Of a stretch of DNA of 64,000 nt, positions 1-9,311 are shown in pieces (the stretch's first letter is position 1; every line of letters begins with the position of its first letter). The position numbers were made by a program, and so were the translations under genes. The notes beneath the pieces are model-generated. The model was not told the DNA's origin. It saw only the letters and a program-made list of their open reading frames with translations, and ran no database searches. The stretch comes from Hyphomicrobiales bacterium (GTDB lineage Bacteria; Pseudomonadota; Alphaproteobacteria; Rhizobiales; Rhizobiaceae), in NCBI GenBank assembly GCA_900469445.1, contig UBXM01000006.1, positions 372,001 through 436,000 on the forward strand. Reading direction: 5' to 3'.

Positions 1-3000
1 CGACATCTGCAACCGACAGACTGGTCAGGGCGATGCTGGTGTCCTCGTTCGTCGCCCAGCCGGAGGCGGGAAGCGTGTTGACCGGCGCGTCGTTGACCGC
101 GCTGACATTGACCGTGACGGTCGCCGTTTCGGTAACGCCGCCGGAGGTGACCGTATAGGTGAAACTCGTCTGGCCGTTGAAATTGGCTGGTGGCGTATAG
201 GTGAGCGTGCCGTCGGCATTAAAGCTGACGGTGCCCTGACCTGCGGGCGGTTGCGTGACGGAGGTCAGCACCCGGCCCGAATTCTCGAAATTGTCGGGCG
301 ATGCGCCATTGGTGCCGGTAATGACGTTGAAGCTGATCGGCGTATCTTCGTTGGTCGTGACCGTATCCGGCACGATATCGGCAACCGGCGTGATGGTGAT
401 CGCGACCGTATCCGTATCGGACAGCGAGCCGTCCGATGTCGTCATCGTCAGCGTGTCGGCGCCGTTATAGTCGGCATTGCCCTGATAGCGGAGCGTGGCG
501 AGAACGCTGTTCACCTGCGCCTGCGTGCCGGCGATCGTCACCGTACCCGTGCCGGCCCCGGTCACGGTGCCTGCAATGGTCGACGGCGAAAGAATACCGT
601 TTGCAACTGTCAGGGTGACGGTGACACTGCCGCTGTCGGCATCGGCCACGGAAAGACCGGTGATCGCCGTCAGCACGTCTTCGGAGACGGTGACAGGGCC
701 CGGCACGGTGTTGATCGGGGCGTCGTTGACCGCGATCACGTTTATGGTCGCAACGGCGGTATTGGAATTGGCGGCGCCGTCATTGGTGGTGACGTTGATG
801 CTACGGGCGATGGTGGACGGATTGTCGGATGTGGTCGAATAACGGACGGCCTGCAATGCAGCCTGGTAATCGGTCTTCGTGGCTGACCCGCTCAGAGTGA
901 GGGTGAAGGTTGCCGCATTGTAGGTGGCCGTAATCCCCCCAGGCAGGCCGCTTGCGGCCAGTACGTCGCCAGCCTGACCGTTGGAAATCACCACCGTCAT
1001 CGACGCCATATTGGTATTGTCGACATCGGTAATCAGGCTGGCTGCGCCGGTAATCGCCGCACCGGGACCTTTTTCCGTGTAGCTGGTGGAATAGCCGGTG
1101 CCGGATGAAGACGTGTCGAGATCGAGGATCGGCGCGTCGTTGACTGCCGCGATGGTGATCGTGGCCGTATCGGTGTCGGTGAGGGGCCCACCGGTTCCGG
1201 TATTGCCATTGTCGCTGGTGGTCATCCTGAGGACGACCGGCCCGTTGGCATCGGCGACCGGGACATAAACCGGCGCCGAGGCGGACGCGAGATAGGCATT
1301 GATATTGGCGAGCGTACCGGTCAGCACGATCGTGTTCGAGCCGGATCCGTTGACCGTGACATTACCGGCGGATGTGGCCGTGAGCGCGCCGGATGCGACA
1401 TTGAGCGTGACCGAGATCGAACCGGTTGCGGCATCGAGATCGGCAATCGACAGGCCCGTCAGTACAACGCTGCTATCTTCGTTTGTCGACCAGCCGGCCG
1501 CCGGCAGGGTGTTGACCGGCGCATCGTTGACGGCTGTCACGGCAACTGTCGTGACAGCCGTGTTGGAGGCGAGCGCGCCGTCATTGATGGTCACGCTGAT
1601 ATTGCGGCCGGTGGCCGTTCCTCCGAGTGTCGGATTGTCCGAGGTCGAGGAATAGAGGATCTGTGCCAGCGCCGCCTGGTATGCCGCCTTGGTCGCGGAG
1701 CCGGTGAGCGTCAGCGTGTAGGTTGTGGAGTTGTAGCTGGCGGTAATGCCGGCCGGCAGCGTACCGGTAGCTGCCAGCACATCGCCGGCTTGGCCATTGG
1801 TAATGACGATCGTGGCGGATGCCATATTGGCATTGTCGACGTCGATGACCGTATTGTTGCCGTTGGCGATCGCCACACCGGCGGCATTTTCCGTATATCC
1901 GATCGAATAACCGGAACCCGCCGTCGAGCCATCGAGGTCGAGAACCGGGGCGTCGTTGATCGGGTTGATGGTGATGTTGCGCTGATCGACATCGCTCAGC
2001 GGGCCACCGGTTCCGGTATTGCCGTTATCGCTGGTCGTCATGGTCAGCACGACCGTGCCGTTAACGTCGGCTGCCGGGACGTAAAGCGGGGCGGAAGATG
2101 CAAGATAGGCGTTGATGCTGGCAAGTGTGCCGGTGATCGAAACGGTGGCGGTGTTCGAGCCGAGTATCGTGACACCCGCGCCCGACGCCGCGGTGATCGT
2201 GCCGGTCGCCACGTTGAGGGTAACCGTCATGTTGCCGGTTCCGGCGTCGATATCTGAGATCGACAGGCCGGACAGGGAAACGCCTGTATCCTCATTGGTC
2301 GTCCAGCCGCCCGCCGGCAATGTGTTGACCGGCGCGTCGTCGACAGCAATGACGTTGATCGTCGAGGTGGCGACGGCTGAGCTCAGGCCGCCGTCATTGA
2401 CCGTCACGTTGATCGTGCGGGCTGTCGTGTTCGGGTTCTCGCTGGTGTTGGCGAAGGTGATGCCGCGGATCGCGGTGGCGTAGTCGGCGGAAGTTGCAGT
2501 CCCGGACAGTCTGATGGTGATCTGCCCGGCGACCGATGTGTCGATCGCGCCTGTGATGCCTGACGGAAGCGTCCCGAGCGCCAGCAGATCGCCCGCCTGC
2601 GCATTGGTCAGGACGATGGTCGCCGATCGCATCGTTGTGCTGTCATTGTCGCGCACGTCGGTGGCCGCACTGCCGATCGAGACGCCAGCGCCATTCTCCG
2701 TGTAGGTCGTCGTGAAGTTGACGCCCGGCGTGGCATCGAAGGTTGTTATCGCGCTGATGTTGTCGATGAAGATGTCGTCGCTGCCGCCAAGCAGCGTACC
2801 GGATGGGGGATTGGCAAAGGTGAAGACGAGATTGCCGGTTGCAGCCACCGAAGAGGGCAGGTCGATGGTTATCGGTGTCCGTGTCCAGCTTCCCGCAGTC
2901 GAGGCGGTGACCGTTCCTGGTGAGCCGGTCGCGCCGTTGAAGTAGGTGATCGTCGCCGTGTTGGCCGCTGCGCCTGTGACGCCCGTCGTGATACGTGCGT

Positions 3001-5233
3001 AGACGACGCCGCCGATGGAGACGTCGAGTGTCGACGGGATGGTGTTGTCGAGCAGAAGCGTATTGCTCCAGCCCATTTCGAACGTCAGTCGTGCAGCACC
3101 GGAGGCGGCCAGACCGCTGTTCCAGCCGGAAATCCCGGATTGCGTCAAGGTTGCCGATGTAACGGCATCGGCCTGCCAGGCATAACCACCATTGGTGACG
3201 TTGCCAGCGCCGACACCTGTGCTGGCCGTCCACCCTGCGCCGCCGGGTGCGCCACCGTTATTGATCATCTGCTGAGCGCTTTGACCGGAATTGAGGTCGA
3301 CCACGGGCGGTGCTGCCAGATAGCCGAAATCTGCAAGCAGATTGTTCGCGCCGATAAGCGACAAGGCGAGCGAACGGGTAGCCCCTCCAGTCGTCGACAG
3401 GGCGCCGGACATGACGCCGTTCGTGTCGGTTACCCGCACGATATATTGACCGGGCAAAACGCCGGTGAAGAGATAGTTGCCGTTAGCATCCGTCGTATCG
3501 GTACCTAAGATCCGATCGCCGGCATCCACCGTTCCATTGCCGTTGATGTCGTCGATCAGCTGGACCGTGACGTTGCCGATCCCGGGCTCGCTCGCCTCGT
3601 TTGCGCCGTTGTTGTTGTTGTCGTCGAAGATCCGGTCACCGATCGAGCCGGTCGGCGGAACCCAGCGGGCACCGTCGGCAATTCCCGTCAGGGCGGTTGT
3701 GCCGTTGGTCGTGATCGTGATCGCCGATCCGATATAGGCCCCGGTCGCGGGATTGACCTGCTGGATGGAGGATCCGACGAGGTAGCTGTTGCCGTTGATA
3801 TCGCCGGCACCCTGGACGAGTGTCGTGCCGCTCGGGTTGGCATAGCTGTTGATCAACGCGCCGGTGGACAGGTTGAAGCGACTGATCGTGGCGCCGATGC
3901 TGACCAGAGCATTGTTGGCGGCATCGATCCCGAAATCACCCCAGTCATTATTGGTGATCAGCGGACCGAATGTGGTGGCGGTGGCGATAGTGCGGCCATT
4001 GCCACTGAAGGTGATCCGCCAGATTTGGTCATCACCGGCAGTATTGGCATTCTCTACGCCGAGATAGAGCGAGTTATTAAAGAACGTCGCCGCGCCGCTG
4101 CCGACACCCGTCGTGCCGACAGTGATGCTGGCTCCCGCACCATTATTGGTCAGGTCGTTATCGATCAGGATATGGCTGTTATTGATGAAATCATAGGCGA
4201 AGAGCGCCCGGTTCGTGGCAACCGAATTGCTGTCGGTGTAATAAATCAGGCCGTTCGTCTGGTCGACGGCCAGCGAGTTCAGCGTGTCGCTGAGTGTTAC
4301 GCCACCGATTGCCGCGGGTGCGGTGGTGATTGCGGTCGCCTTGCCGGTCGAGACGTCGACGCTGTAGAGCGTGCGGCCCGATACAACGAGGATTGCGCCA
4401 TTGCCGACAGACGCCTGGACGTTCAGGAGTTCGGCATATTCCCGCTGCGCATCCAGCGTCGGCAGGACCTCGGATGTGATTTCGCCCGAGCGATATTCAA
4501 GGTCCCAATCACCGCCCAGGGCCGAATTGCCGGTGGAGTCGGTGGATGCCGCGATATCCGCGCCGGTCATGTAACCCATCATCCGGGCGGCATTCTGGCC
4601 AAGTTCGCCTCGGGCGAAGTCACAGCCGTAGATCATGATGTCCGCATCGTCGGCGAGGGAATTTCGCAGGCTCTGCAATTCGTCGGCATAGTCGCCCGCC
4701 ATCGATTCGATGGTGAGTTCGGCTGAACCGAGATAGAGCCGACCTTCGTCACCATGCGAAATGATGTGGACGGACTCCACGTTGTTCATATGCGACAGCG
4801 CTTCGGCGAGTTGCTCGACGCCATTGCGGCCCTGTTCGAGGACGATGACCTCATAGTCTCCGTCTATGTCCTGCAGGAGGGTTTCGTAGTCGGGAACTGA
4901 ACTGTCCACGACGACAACCTGTTTCGGGAATTCGTCCAGGGGTTGTGTTTTTTCGGTTCCGCCTTCCGGTATGGCGGCCAGCGCTTTGGCAAGCGCGTCA
5001 CTGTCCCGATCTCCCGCATCCTGATTGTGAGACGCTTCAGCTGCATCGCCGGTCTTGGCGGCATGCTCGTCCTGGGTATGGTCCACGGTTGCGGCACCAG
5101 CCGCGTCGAAGGCAATTCGCTGCTCGAGTTCCATCAGCATGGAACTGATCTTGTCCTGTGCCCCCCGCTTCGATTTTCCGGCTTTTTTGCCGGCTGGCGA
5201 AGATTTTCCAGGACGAGTGAAATGCTCGTTCAT
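1..5233 (-). CDS. Giant DUF4347/cadherin-like repeat adhesin, N-terminal part (truncated by window edge)
   Basis: The frame opens at an ATG at 5233, preceded by GGGAG, and stays open to base 1, so at least 1,744 codons are present and the C-terminus is missing. Residues 35-46 read [12 protein letters not shown], the leader motif common in DUF4347 proteins. Residues ~106-268 form the DUF4347 domain with SHG (His160) and YGC (Cys204). A propeller-like segment of threonine/glycine-rich strands follows. Then comes an SdrD B-like domain (~3430-3650) with [12 protein letters not shown] and [12 protein letters not shown] calcium-loop-like motifs. The rest is tandem cadherin/Ig-like modules. Proteins of this architecture are secreted surface adhesins or biofilm proteins. 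No Sec signal is visible, which fits export by a TolC/HlyD route; a divergent operon encoding such components starts at 5668. Confidence 0.88.
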   Translation of the reverse strand, partial: MNEHFTRPGKSSPAGKKAGKSKRGAQDKISSMLMELEQRIAFDAAGAATVDHTQDEHAAKTGDAAEASHNQDAGDRDSDALAKALAAIPEGGTEKTQPLDEFPKQVVVVDSSVPDYETLLQDIDGDYEVIVLEQGRNGVEQLAEALSHMNNVESVHIISHGDEGRLYLGSAELTIESMAGDYADELQSLRNSLADDADIMIYGCDFARGELGQNAARMMGYMTGADIAASTDSTGNSALGGDWDLEYRSGEITSEVLPTLDAQREYAELLNVQASVGNGAILVVSGRTLYSVDVSTGKATAITTAPAAIGGVTLSDTLNSLAVDQTNGLIYYTDSNSVATNRALFAYDFINNSHILIDNDLTNNGAGASITVGTTGVGSGAATFFNNSLYLGVENANTAGDDQIWRITFSGNGRTIATATTFGPLITNNDWGDFGIDAANNALVSIGATISRFNLSTGALINSYANPSGTTLVQGAGDINGNSYLVGSSIQQVNPATGAYIGSAITITTNGTTALTGIADGARWVPPTGSIGDRIFDDNNNNGANEASEPGIGNVTVQLIDDINGNGTVDAGDRILGTDTTDANGNYLFTGVLPGQYIVRVTDTNGVMSGALSTTGGATRSLALSLIGANNLLADFGYLAAPPVVDLNSGQSAQQMINNGGAPGGAGWTASTGVGAGNVTNGGYAWQADAVTSATLTQSGISGWNSGLAASGAARLTFEMGWSNTLLLDNTIPSTLDVSIGGVVYARITTGVTGAAANTATITYFNGATGSPGTVTASTAGSWTRTPITIDLPSSVAATGNLVFTFANPPSGTLLGGSDDIFIDNISAITTFDATPGVNFTTTYTENGAGVSIGSAATDVRDNDSTTMRSATIVLTNAQAGDLLALGTLPSGITGAIDTSVAGQITIRLSGTATSADYATAIRGITFANTSENPNTTARTINVTVNDGGLSSAVATSTINVIAVDDAPVNTLPAGGWTTNEDTGVSLSGLSISDIDAGTGNMTVTLNVATGTITAASGAGVTILGSNTATVSITGTLASINAYLASSAPLYVPAADVNGTVVLTMTTSDNGNTGTGGPLSDVDQRNITINPINDAPVLDLDGSTAGSGYSIGYTENAAGVAIANGNNTVIDVDNANMASATIVITNGQAGDVLAATGTLPAGITASYNSTTYTLTLTGSATKAAYQAALAQILYSSTSDNPTLGGTATGRNISVTINDGALASNTAVTTVAVTAVNDAPVNTLPAAGWSTNEDSSVVLTGLSIADLDAATGSISVTLNVASGALTATSAGNVTVNGSGSNTIVLTGTLANINAYLASASAPVYVPVADANGPVVLRMTTSDNGNTGTGGPLTDTDTATITIAAVNDAPILDLDTSSSGTGYSTSYTEKGPGAAITGAASLITDVDNTNMASMTVVISNGQAGDVLAASGLPGGITATYNAATFTLTLSGSATKTDYQAALQAVRYSTTSDNPSTIARSINVTTNDGAANSNTAVATINVIAVNDAPINTVPGPVTVSEDVLTAITGLSVADADSGSVTVTLTVANGILSPSTIAGTVTGAGTGTVTIAGTQAQVNSVLATLRYQGNADYNGADTLTMTTSDGSLSDTDTVAITITPVADIVPDTVTTNEDTPISFNVITGTNGASPDNFENSGRVLTSVTQPPAGQGTVSFNADGTLTYTPPANFNGQTSFTYTVTSGGVTETATVTVNVSAVNDAPVNTLPASGWATNEDTSIALTSLSVADV
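58..2330 (-). repeat. Coding tandem repeats of the adhesin (~812 bp period)
   Basis: Within the adhesin frame the module beginning NTLPA.GW.TNED recurs near 2309, 1494 and 60. The module carrying LDLD...GYS...YTE recurs near 1928 and 1117. The spacing of 811-815 bp gives a repeat of about 271 residues made of two linked Ig/cadherin-like subdomains. A diverged unit ([14 protein letters not shown]) sits near 700. Copies differ at many third positions, so the array is old or under diversifying drift and is not a recent duplication. Confidence 0.8.
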
Positions 5234-5306
5234 GCCGTGTCTCCCGCTTTAAGACCCCAGACGAACCGTGCGGATGGATGCCCGGTTTGCCAAAAAGCGT
5301 ACGGGC

Positions 5307-5331
5307 AACGGTCGTTGGATTAACGAGTTCC
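5307..5331 (-). promoter_or_regulatory. EcfG/RpoE2-type stress promoter for the adhesin
   Basis: On the minus strand the sequence reads GGAAC (5331-5327), a 16-bp spacer, then CGTT (5310-5307). This matches the alphaproteobacterial general-stress sigma (EcfG) consensus exactly. The expected start site is near 5300, giving a leader of about 65 nt before the adhesin ATG at 5233. The match and spacing are directly visible; use by EcfG is inferred. Confidence 0.72.
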
Positions 5332-5496
5332 AAGAATTAGAATCGCCTTGTTTACAAAATCCTAATTGCTGGAAGTAAATTTTAGTAGTGCAAGATATAG
5401 CATTGAAAGCAGGCGAAAACGGGACATCTTGCAAGAAGGAGGTTCTTCGCGCGCATCTCATGCGAGAGAAAATGCGCGCCCCACACGTTCGAATGG

Positions 5497-5510
5497 CCTA
5501 ATCCATTAGG
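5497..5510. promoter_or_regulatory. Inverted repeat in the adhesin/export divergent region
   Basis: CCTAAT-CC-ATTAGG is a perfect 6-bp inverted repeat in the 434-bp gap between the adhesin (start 5233) and the export operon (start 5668). The surrounding sequence is AT-richer than the flanking genes. It could be an operator; no regulator is encoded next to it. Apart from this and the EcfG-type promoter I see no gene in 5234-5667. Confidence 0.3.
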
Positions 5511-5667
5511 TCCTTATTAATCATATTCGTAAATCTTTAATCAGCCCTAGGTTTCCGGATGCGTTTGTGCCCCATGTCAAGGTTGAATGGCGCGAAAGTC
5601 GGAAGCACGCGTTCCCTAGTATCGCTTGTCGCGAGGGTTTCGTTGCAATGACTTACGAGGTGACGCA

Positions 5668-7134
5668 GTGAAGTTTCCGCTGATATGGACTGTGCCTGCC
5701 GTCTTGCTTGCGACCGGTTGCACGGTAAAGACGGAACCATTCACCCCAGAAGCACACGCGACCTTTGCGAATGAAAAGCTTCTTCGGGCAACAGCAAATC
5801 AGGAGCCGATCGTCGGCTCGATCGATCTCTACCAGGCAATGGCAAGAGCGCTAAAATACAACCTAGACACGAAAGTGGAAATTATGCAAGCCGCGCTGAA
5901 AATGCGCGAGGCCGATCTGGTAACCTATAGCGCATTGCCAAAGGTCGTCGCCGGCGCTGGTTATGCGGGCCGCGATGAAGCGGACGCATCGACACCTTCC
6001 ACCCGCGATGACAGTATTCAAACCGCTGATCTTACATTCTCCTGGAACATCCTCGATTTCGGCCTTTCCTACGTGCGGGCAAAGCAGGCTGCGGATGAGG
6101 CGTTGATTCAGGAGGAAATGAAGCGACGGATCGTCAACAAGGTGATCGAGGACGTCCGCACCGCCTATTGGCGCGCGGTCAGCTATCAGCGTCTCGTCGG
6201 ACGCATGCGTGCGCTTGAGAGCCGTGTCGCACGGGCGCTGCGCGATACCCGTGGCCTCTCGTCGGGTGGCGAAAGTTCACCACTCGTGGCGCTCACCTAC
6301 GAGCGTGAGTTGATCGAGGTGAAGCGCGAGGTCGAAATGCTGGAAGGCGAATTGAAGGTCGCCAAGAGCCAGCTTGCGGCGCTGATGAATGTGGCGCCGG
6401 GCACCAGCTTCACGCTTTCGGTACCGAAGCGGATTTCCACCAAGCTCGCCGTGCCGGACAACATGCCGGAAATGTTCCGCATCGCGGTGGAAAACCGGCC
6501 TGAGATGCGTGAGGTGGCTTACCGCACCCGCATCAACGAGAAGGAGGTCAATGCCGCCCTTCTGGATATCCTGCCGGGCTTCAACGTCTATGCCGGTACG
6601 AACTACGATTCCAACGAGTTCATCGCCACCAACGATTGGCTGTCCTGGGGCGCCAAGGTCAGTTTCAATGCCATGAAGGTGGTGGCGCTGCCTGCGGTTA
6701 ACAAGAAGATCGATGCGCAGAAGGAGGTTCTGGATGCGCGCGCCCTGTCTGTGGCCATGGCGATCATGACCCAGGTCCATATCAGCCGCGTCCGTTATGC
6801 CCATCTCAAGAAGTCGTATGGAACGGCGTCCGCCCTGTCCAACGTCTCCCATCGTATCCTGAAACAGGTTCGCGACGAGACCAATGCCCAGAGGACCAGC
6901 GAGCAGATCCTCATCCGCGAGGAAATGAATGCGCTTCTGGCGGATGCGAAGCTCGATATGGCCTATGCCGACCTGCAAAATGCCTATGCCAATATCTACG
7001 CATCATTGGGCGTCGATCCGTTCCCCGTCGGGCTTTCGACCAGCTCCAGTGTCGAGCAGATGGCGATGCAGCTGCGCACCATGTGGACCGATACGGGTGG
7101 CCCGGCAAAGATCGAGGTGATCGCCGCCAAATAG
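5668..7134 (+). CDS. TolC-family outer-membrane efflux lipoprotein
   Basis: Probable outer-membrane channel of an export complex, 488 aa. I chose the GTG at 5668 because GAGG sits about 7 nt upstream and it yields a lipoprotein signal (VKFPLIWTVPAVLLATGC, lipobox LATGC); an upstream TTG at 5626 is open but lacks a ribosome site. The body has the two long alpha-helical hairpin halves of OEP/TolC proteins, for example EREL...KREVEMLEGELKVAKSQLAALM and a second MNALLADAKLDMAYADLQNAYANI stretch. It is first in a run with the HlyD adaptor at 7172 and the two downstream adaptor genes, and is divergent from the giant adhesin it may export. Confidence 0.82.
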   Translation: MKFPLIWTVPAVLLATGCTVKTEPFTPEAHATFANEKLLRATANQEPIVGSIDLYQAMARALKYNLDTKVEIMQAALKMREADLVTYSALPKVVAGAGYAGRDEADASTPSTRDDSIQTADLTFSWNILDFGLSYVRAKQAADEALIQEEMKRRIVNKVIEDVRTAYWRAVSYQRLVGRMRALESRVARALRDTRGLSSGGESSPLVALTYERELIEVKREVEMLEGELKVAKSQLAALMNVAPGTSFTLSVPKRISTKLAVPDNMPEMFRIAVENRPEMREVAYRTRINEKEVNAALLDILPGFNVYAGTNYDSNEFIATNDWLSWGAKVSFNAMKVVALPAVNKKIDAQKEVLDARALSVAMAIMTQVHISRVRYAHLKKSYGTASALSNVSHRILKQVRDETNAQRTSEQILIREEMNALLADAKLDMAYADLQNAYANIYASLGVDPFPVGLSTSSSVEQMAMQLRTMWTDTGGPAKIEVIAAK

Positions 7135-7171
7135 AAAAGGCGGATCGAATAACGGTGTAAGGGAGTACGAC

Positions 7172-7924
7172 GTGCAGACATCTAGTGTAGCGGGTCTTGT
7201 TCTTGCACTCGTGGTAACCGCGTCGGGCATCGGCCCGGCGCGGGCACAGCCAAGCGGGGAGACGCTGCGCGGTATCGTGAAAGCCGCCAACGAAGCAATG
7301 ATCGGTTCGGACCTGATCTTTCCGATCGAATCCTTGCCATTTCGTGAGGGGCAGAGTTTCAAAAAGGGCGATATACTCGCCGCCTTCGACTGCAGTGATC
7401 TCGAAGCACAGGTGAAGTCGGCCGAGGCGATGTTGCGGGCCGAAACGATCACCCATGAAAATAACGTGCGGCTGGCGCGCTCCAAGGCTGTCGGTGCGTT
7501 TGAAGTCAACCTGTCCAAGGCCAAGACCGATCAGGCGGCAGCAGAGTTGGAAGCCTTTCAGAGCAAGATGTCCCGTTGCGTGATCCGTGCACCCTATGAT
7601 GGCCGCATCGCCTTCATGCGGGCACATGAGCATGAGATACCCGAACCGAACCAGCCGCTGATGCAGATCGTCAGCGAAGGAGACCTCGAGATCGAGACGC
7701 TTCTCCCGTCCAACTGGTTGCGATGGCTGAAGCCCGGGGCGCGTTTCGCCATCACGATCGACGAAACCGGGGAGAAGAAGCAGGCGCAGGTTTCGCGGAT
7801 CGCAGCGGTCGTCGATCCCGTCAGCCAGACGGTCAAGGTGACCGGTCGTTTTACCGGTGATTTCGTGGGCATATTGCCCGGCATGAGCGGCCCGACCGAA
7901 TTCAACCCCGCATCGGGGGGATAA
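7172..7924 (+). CDS. Periplasmic HlyD/MFP-family adaptor
   Basis: A 250-residue membrane-fusion-type protein. GTG start at 7172 with AAGGGAG upstream. Residues 1-25 form a cleavable Sec signal ending in PARA. The mature part carries a split lipoyl/biotinyl-like domain (FREGQSFKKGDILAAFDCSD and CVIRAPYDGRIAFMRAHEHE) around a short coiled coil, followed by a beta-barrel (LMQIVSEGDLEIETLLPS). It is about half the length of a classical HlyD and has no N-terminal anchor. It probably bridges the TolC-like protein to the inner-membrane components encoded just downstream; the next gene begins 4 nt after this stop. Confidence 0.8.
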   Translation: MQTSSVAGLVLALVVTASGIGPARAQPSGETLRGIVKAANEAMIGSDLIFPIESLPFREGQSFKKGDILAAFDCSDLEAQVKSAEAMLRAETITHENNVRLARSKAVGAFEVNLSKAKTDQAAAELEAFQSKMSRCVIRAPYDGRIAFMRAHEHEIPEPNQPLMQIVSEGDLEIETLLPSNWLRWLKPGARFAITIDETGEKKQAQVSRIAAVVDPVSQTVKVTGRFTGDFVGILPGMSGPTEFNPASGG

Positions 7925-7928
7925 GGTG

Positions 7929-9311
7929 ATGGAACAGAATATCAAAGCCTCGCTCCGCCCGCCGCAGGCCGCTCCCTCGGATGCTGGTTCCTCTGCGTCC
8001 AAAGGGTATGAGCTGCTGCTAAGGGTCGAGGCCGAGGCGCGACAGGCTCAGACGGTGAGTGAGCTCGCCTTCCTTATTGCCAACGAGACCATCCGCATCA
8101 CCAAATGCCGTCAGGTTTTCGCCCTGGCCGGGAGAGCGGAAAACCTTGTGGTGAAAGCCGTTACATCGATCGGCAGTGTCGACCGGAACTCGCCCCGCAT
8201 CCGCTGGGTCGAGGCGATGGTGCGATCGCTGCGATCGGAAAAGGGGCTGGAGGCGCCCTGCGATTTCGTCTTGCCTGCCTTCTGTCCGCCAGGTGACCAG
8301 GAACATGTGAACTATCCCTATCGCTTCGTCGCATGGCTGCCGCTCAAGCTGCGTGATGGCACAGTGTTCGGCGGCATGCTTCTGACGCGCGAGGTCCCGT
8401 GGACCGAGCCGGACCTGCTGATCGCCCGCCGGCTCGCCGGTACCTATTCTCATGCCTGGGCGGCGCTTACCGGTGAACGTCGGCTGAAACGGCGCATCAA
8501 GGTGAAACCGTTTCTGGCAGCCGCGGCGGTGGCGGCGATCGCTCTCGGCTTTTACCCCGTTCCCATGACGGTTCTGGCGCCGGTCGAGGTTGCGCCGATT
8601 TCTCCGCGTATTATCGCAGCTCCGATGGATGGCGTGATCGACAGCATCGCGGTCAACCCCGACCAGGCGGTGCGAAAGGGAGAGCCGCTCCTGAAAATGT
8701 CCGATGTCATGCTGCGCAACGAACTGGCGATTGCCGAACAGGATGTGCGTGTCGCCGAAGCCAAGCTGATGCAGGTGACGCAGGGCGCGGTGTCCGACCC
8801 CAAGCTTCGGGCGGATCTTGCCATCACGCGCAGCGAACTCACCGTAGCGGCGGCCAAGCGAAATTATGCGCGCGACATGCTGCAGCGTTCGGACGTGCGT
8901 GCTCCAGCGGACGGTATCGCCATCTATACGGACAGACGGGATTGGGTCGGCCGGCCGGTGACGACCGGCGAGCGGATCATGGAAGTCGCCGATCCAGACC
9001 GCATGCAGCTTCGGATCGACGTGCCGGTGGCGGATGCGATCGCGGTCTCCCAGGGCGCGAAGGTTCGGGCATTTCTCGATTCCGATCCGCTTAAACCGGC
9101 AAGCGCAAAGGTGGTGGCGGCTTCGTTCGAAGCGAGAATGATCGAGGGCGACGTTCTGGCTTATCGCATCTATGCGGCGCTCGACGGCGAACAGCCGGGC
9201 ATGCGGCTCGGCATTCGCGGCACCGCCCAGATCAGCGGCGAGAAGGTCGCGCTCGCCTATTATCTTTTCCGCAAGCCGATCTCCGTCATTCGCCAGCGGT
9301 TCGGCCTATGA
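7929..9311 (+). CDS. GAF-like domain fused to inner-membrane HlyD adaptor
   Basis: A 460-residue protein; ATG at 7929, directly preceded by an alternative in-frame GTG at 7926. Residues ~25-185 resemble a GAF-like sensory domain, probably cytoplasmic. A single membrane segment follows at ~197-216 (FLAAAAVAAIALGFYPVPMT). The rest is a HlyD lipoyl/hairpin/barrel unit (APMDGVIDSIAVNPDQAVRK; DVRAPADGIAIYTDRRDWVG). This topology would couple a cytosolic signal to the periplasmic adaptor. It overlaps the following M50 gene by 4 nt (ATGA), so the two are probably translationally coupled. Confidence 0.78.
   Translation: MEQNIKASLRPPQAAPSDAGSSASKGYELLLRVEAEARQAQTVSELAFLIANETIRITKCRQVFALAGRAENLVVKAVTSIGSVDRNSPRIRWVEAMVRSLRSEKGLEAPCDFVLPAFCPPGDQEHVNYPYRFVAWLPLKLRDGTVFGGMLLTREVPWTEPDLLIARRLAGTYSHAWAALTGERRLKRRIKVKPFLAAAAVAAIALGFYPVPMTVLAPVEVAPISPRIIAAPMDGVIDSIAVNPDQAVRKGEPLLKMSDVMLRNELAIAEQDVRVAEAKLMQVTQGAVSDPKLRADLAITRSELTVAAAKRNYARDMLQRSDVRAPADGIAIYTDRRDWVGRPVTTGERIMEVADPDRMQLRIDVPVADAIAVSQGAKVRAFLDSDPLKPASAKVVAASFEARMIEGDVLAYRIYAALDGEQPGMRLGIRGTAQISGEKVALAYYLFRKPISVIRQRFGL

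Noticed and set aside
251..886. 211-aa plus-strand frame opposite the adhesin
   Set aside because: It lies in the shadow of repeated adhesin sequence, and the adhesin frame is continuous through it.
58..2330. Possible CRISPR-like or satellite array because of regularly spaced similar segments
   Set aside because: The period is ~812 bp, in frame, and encodes Ig/cadherin-like modules; no short direct repeats with unique spacers exist.
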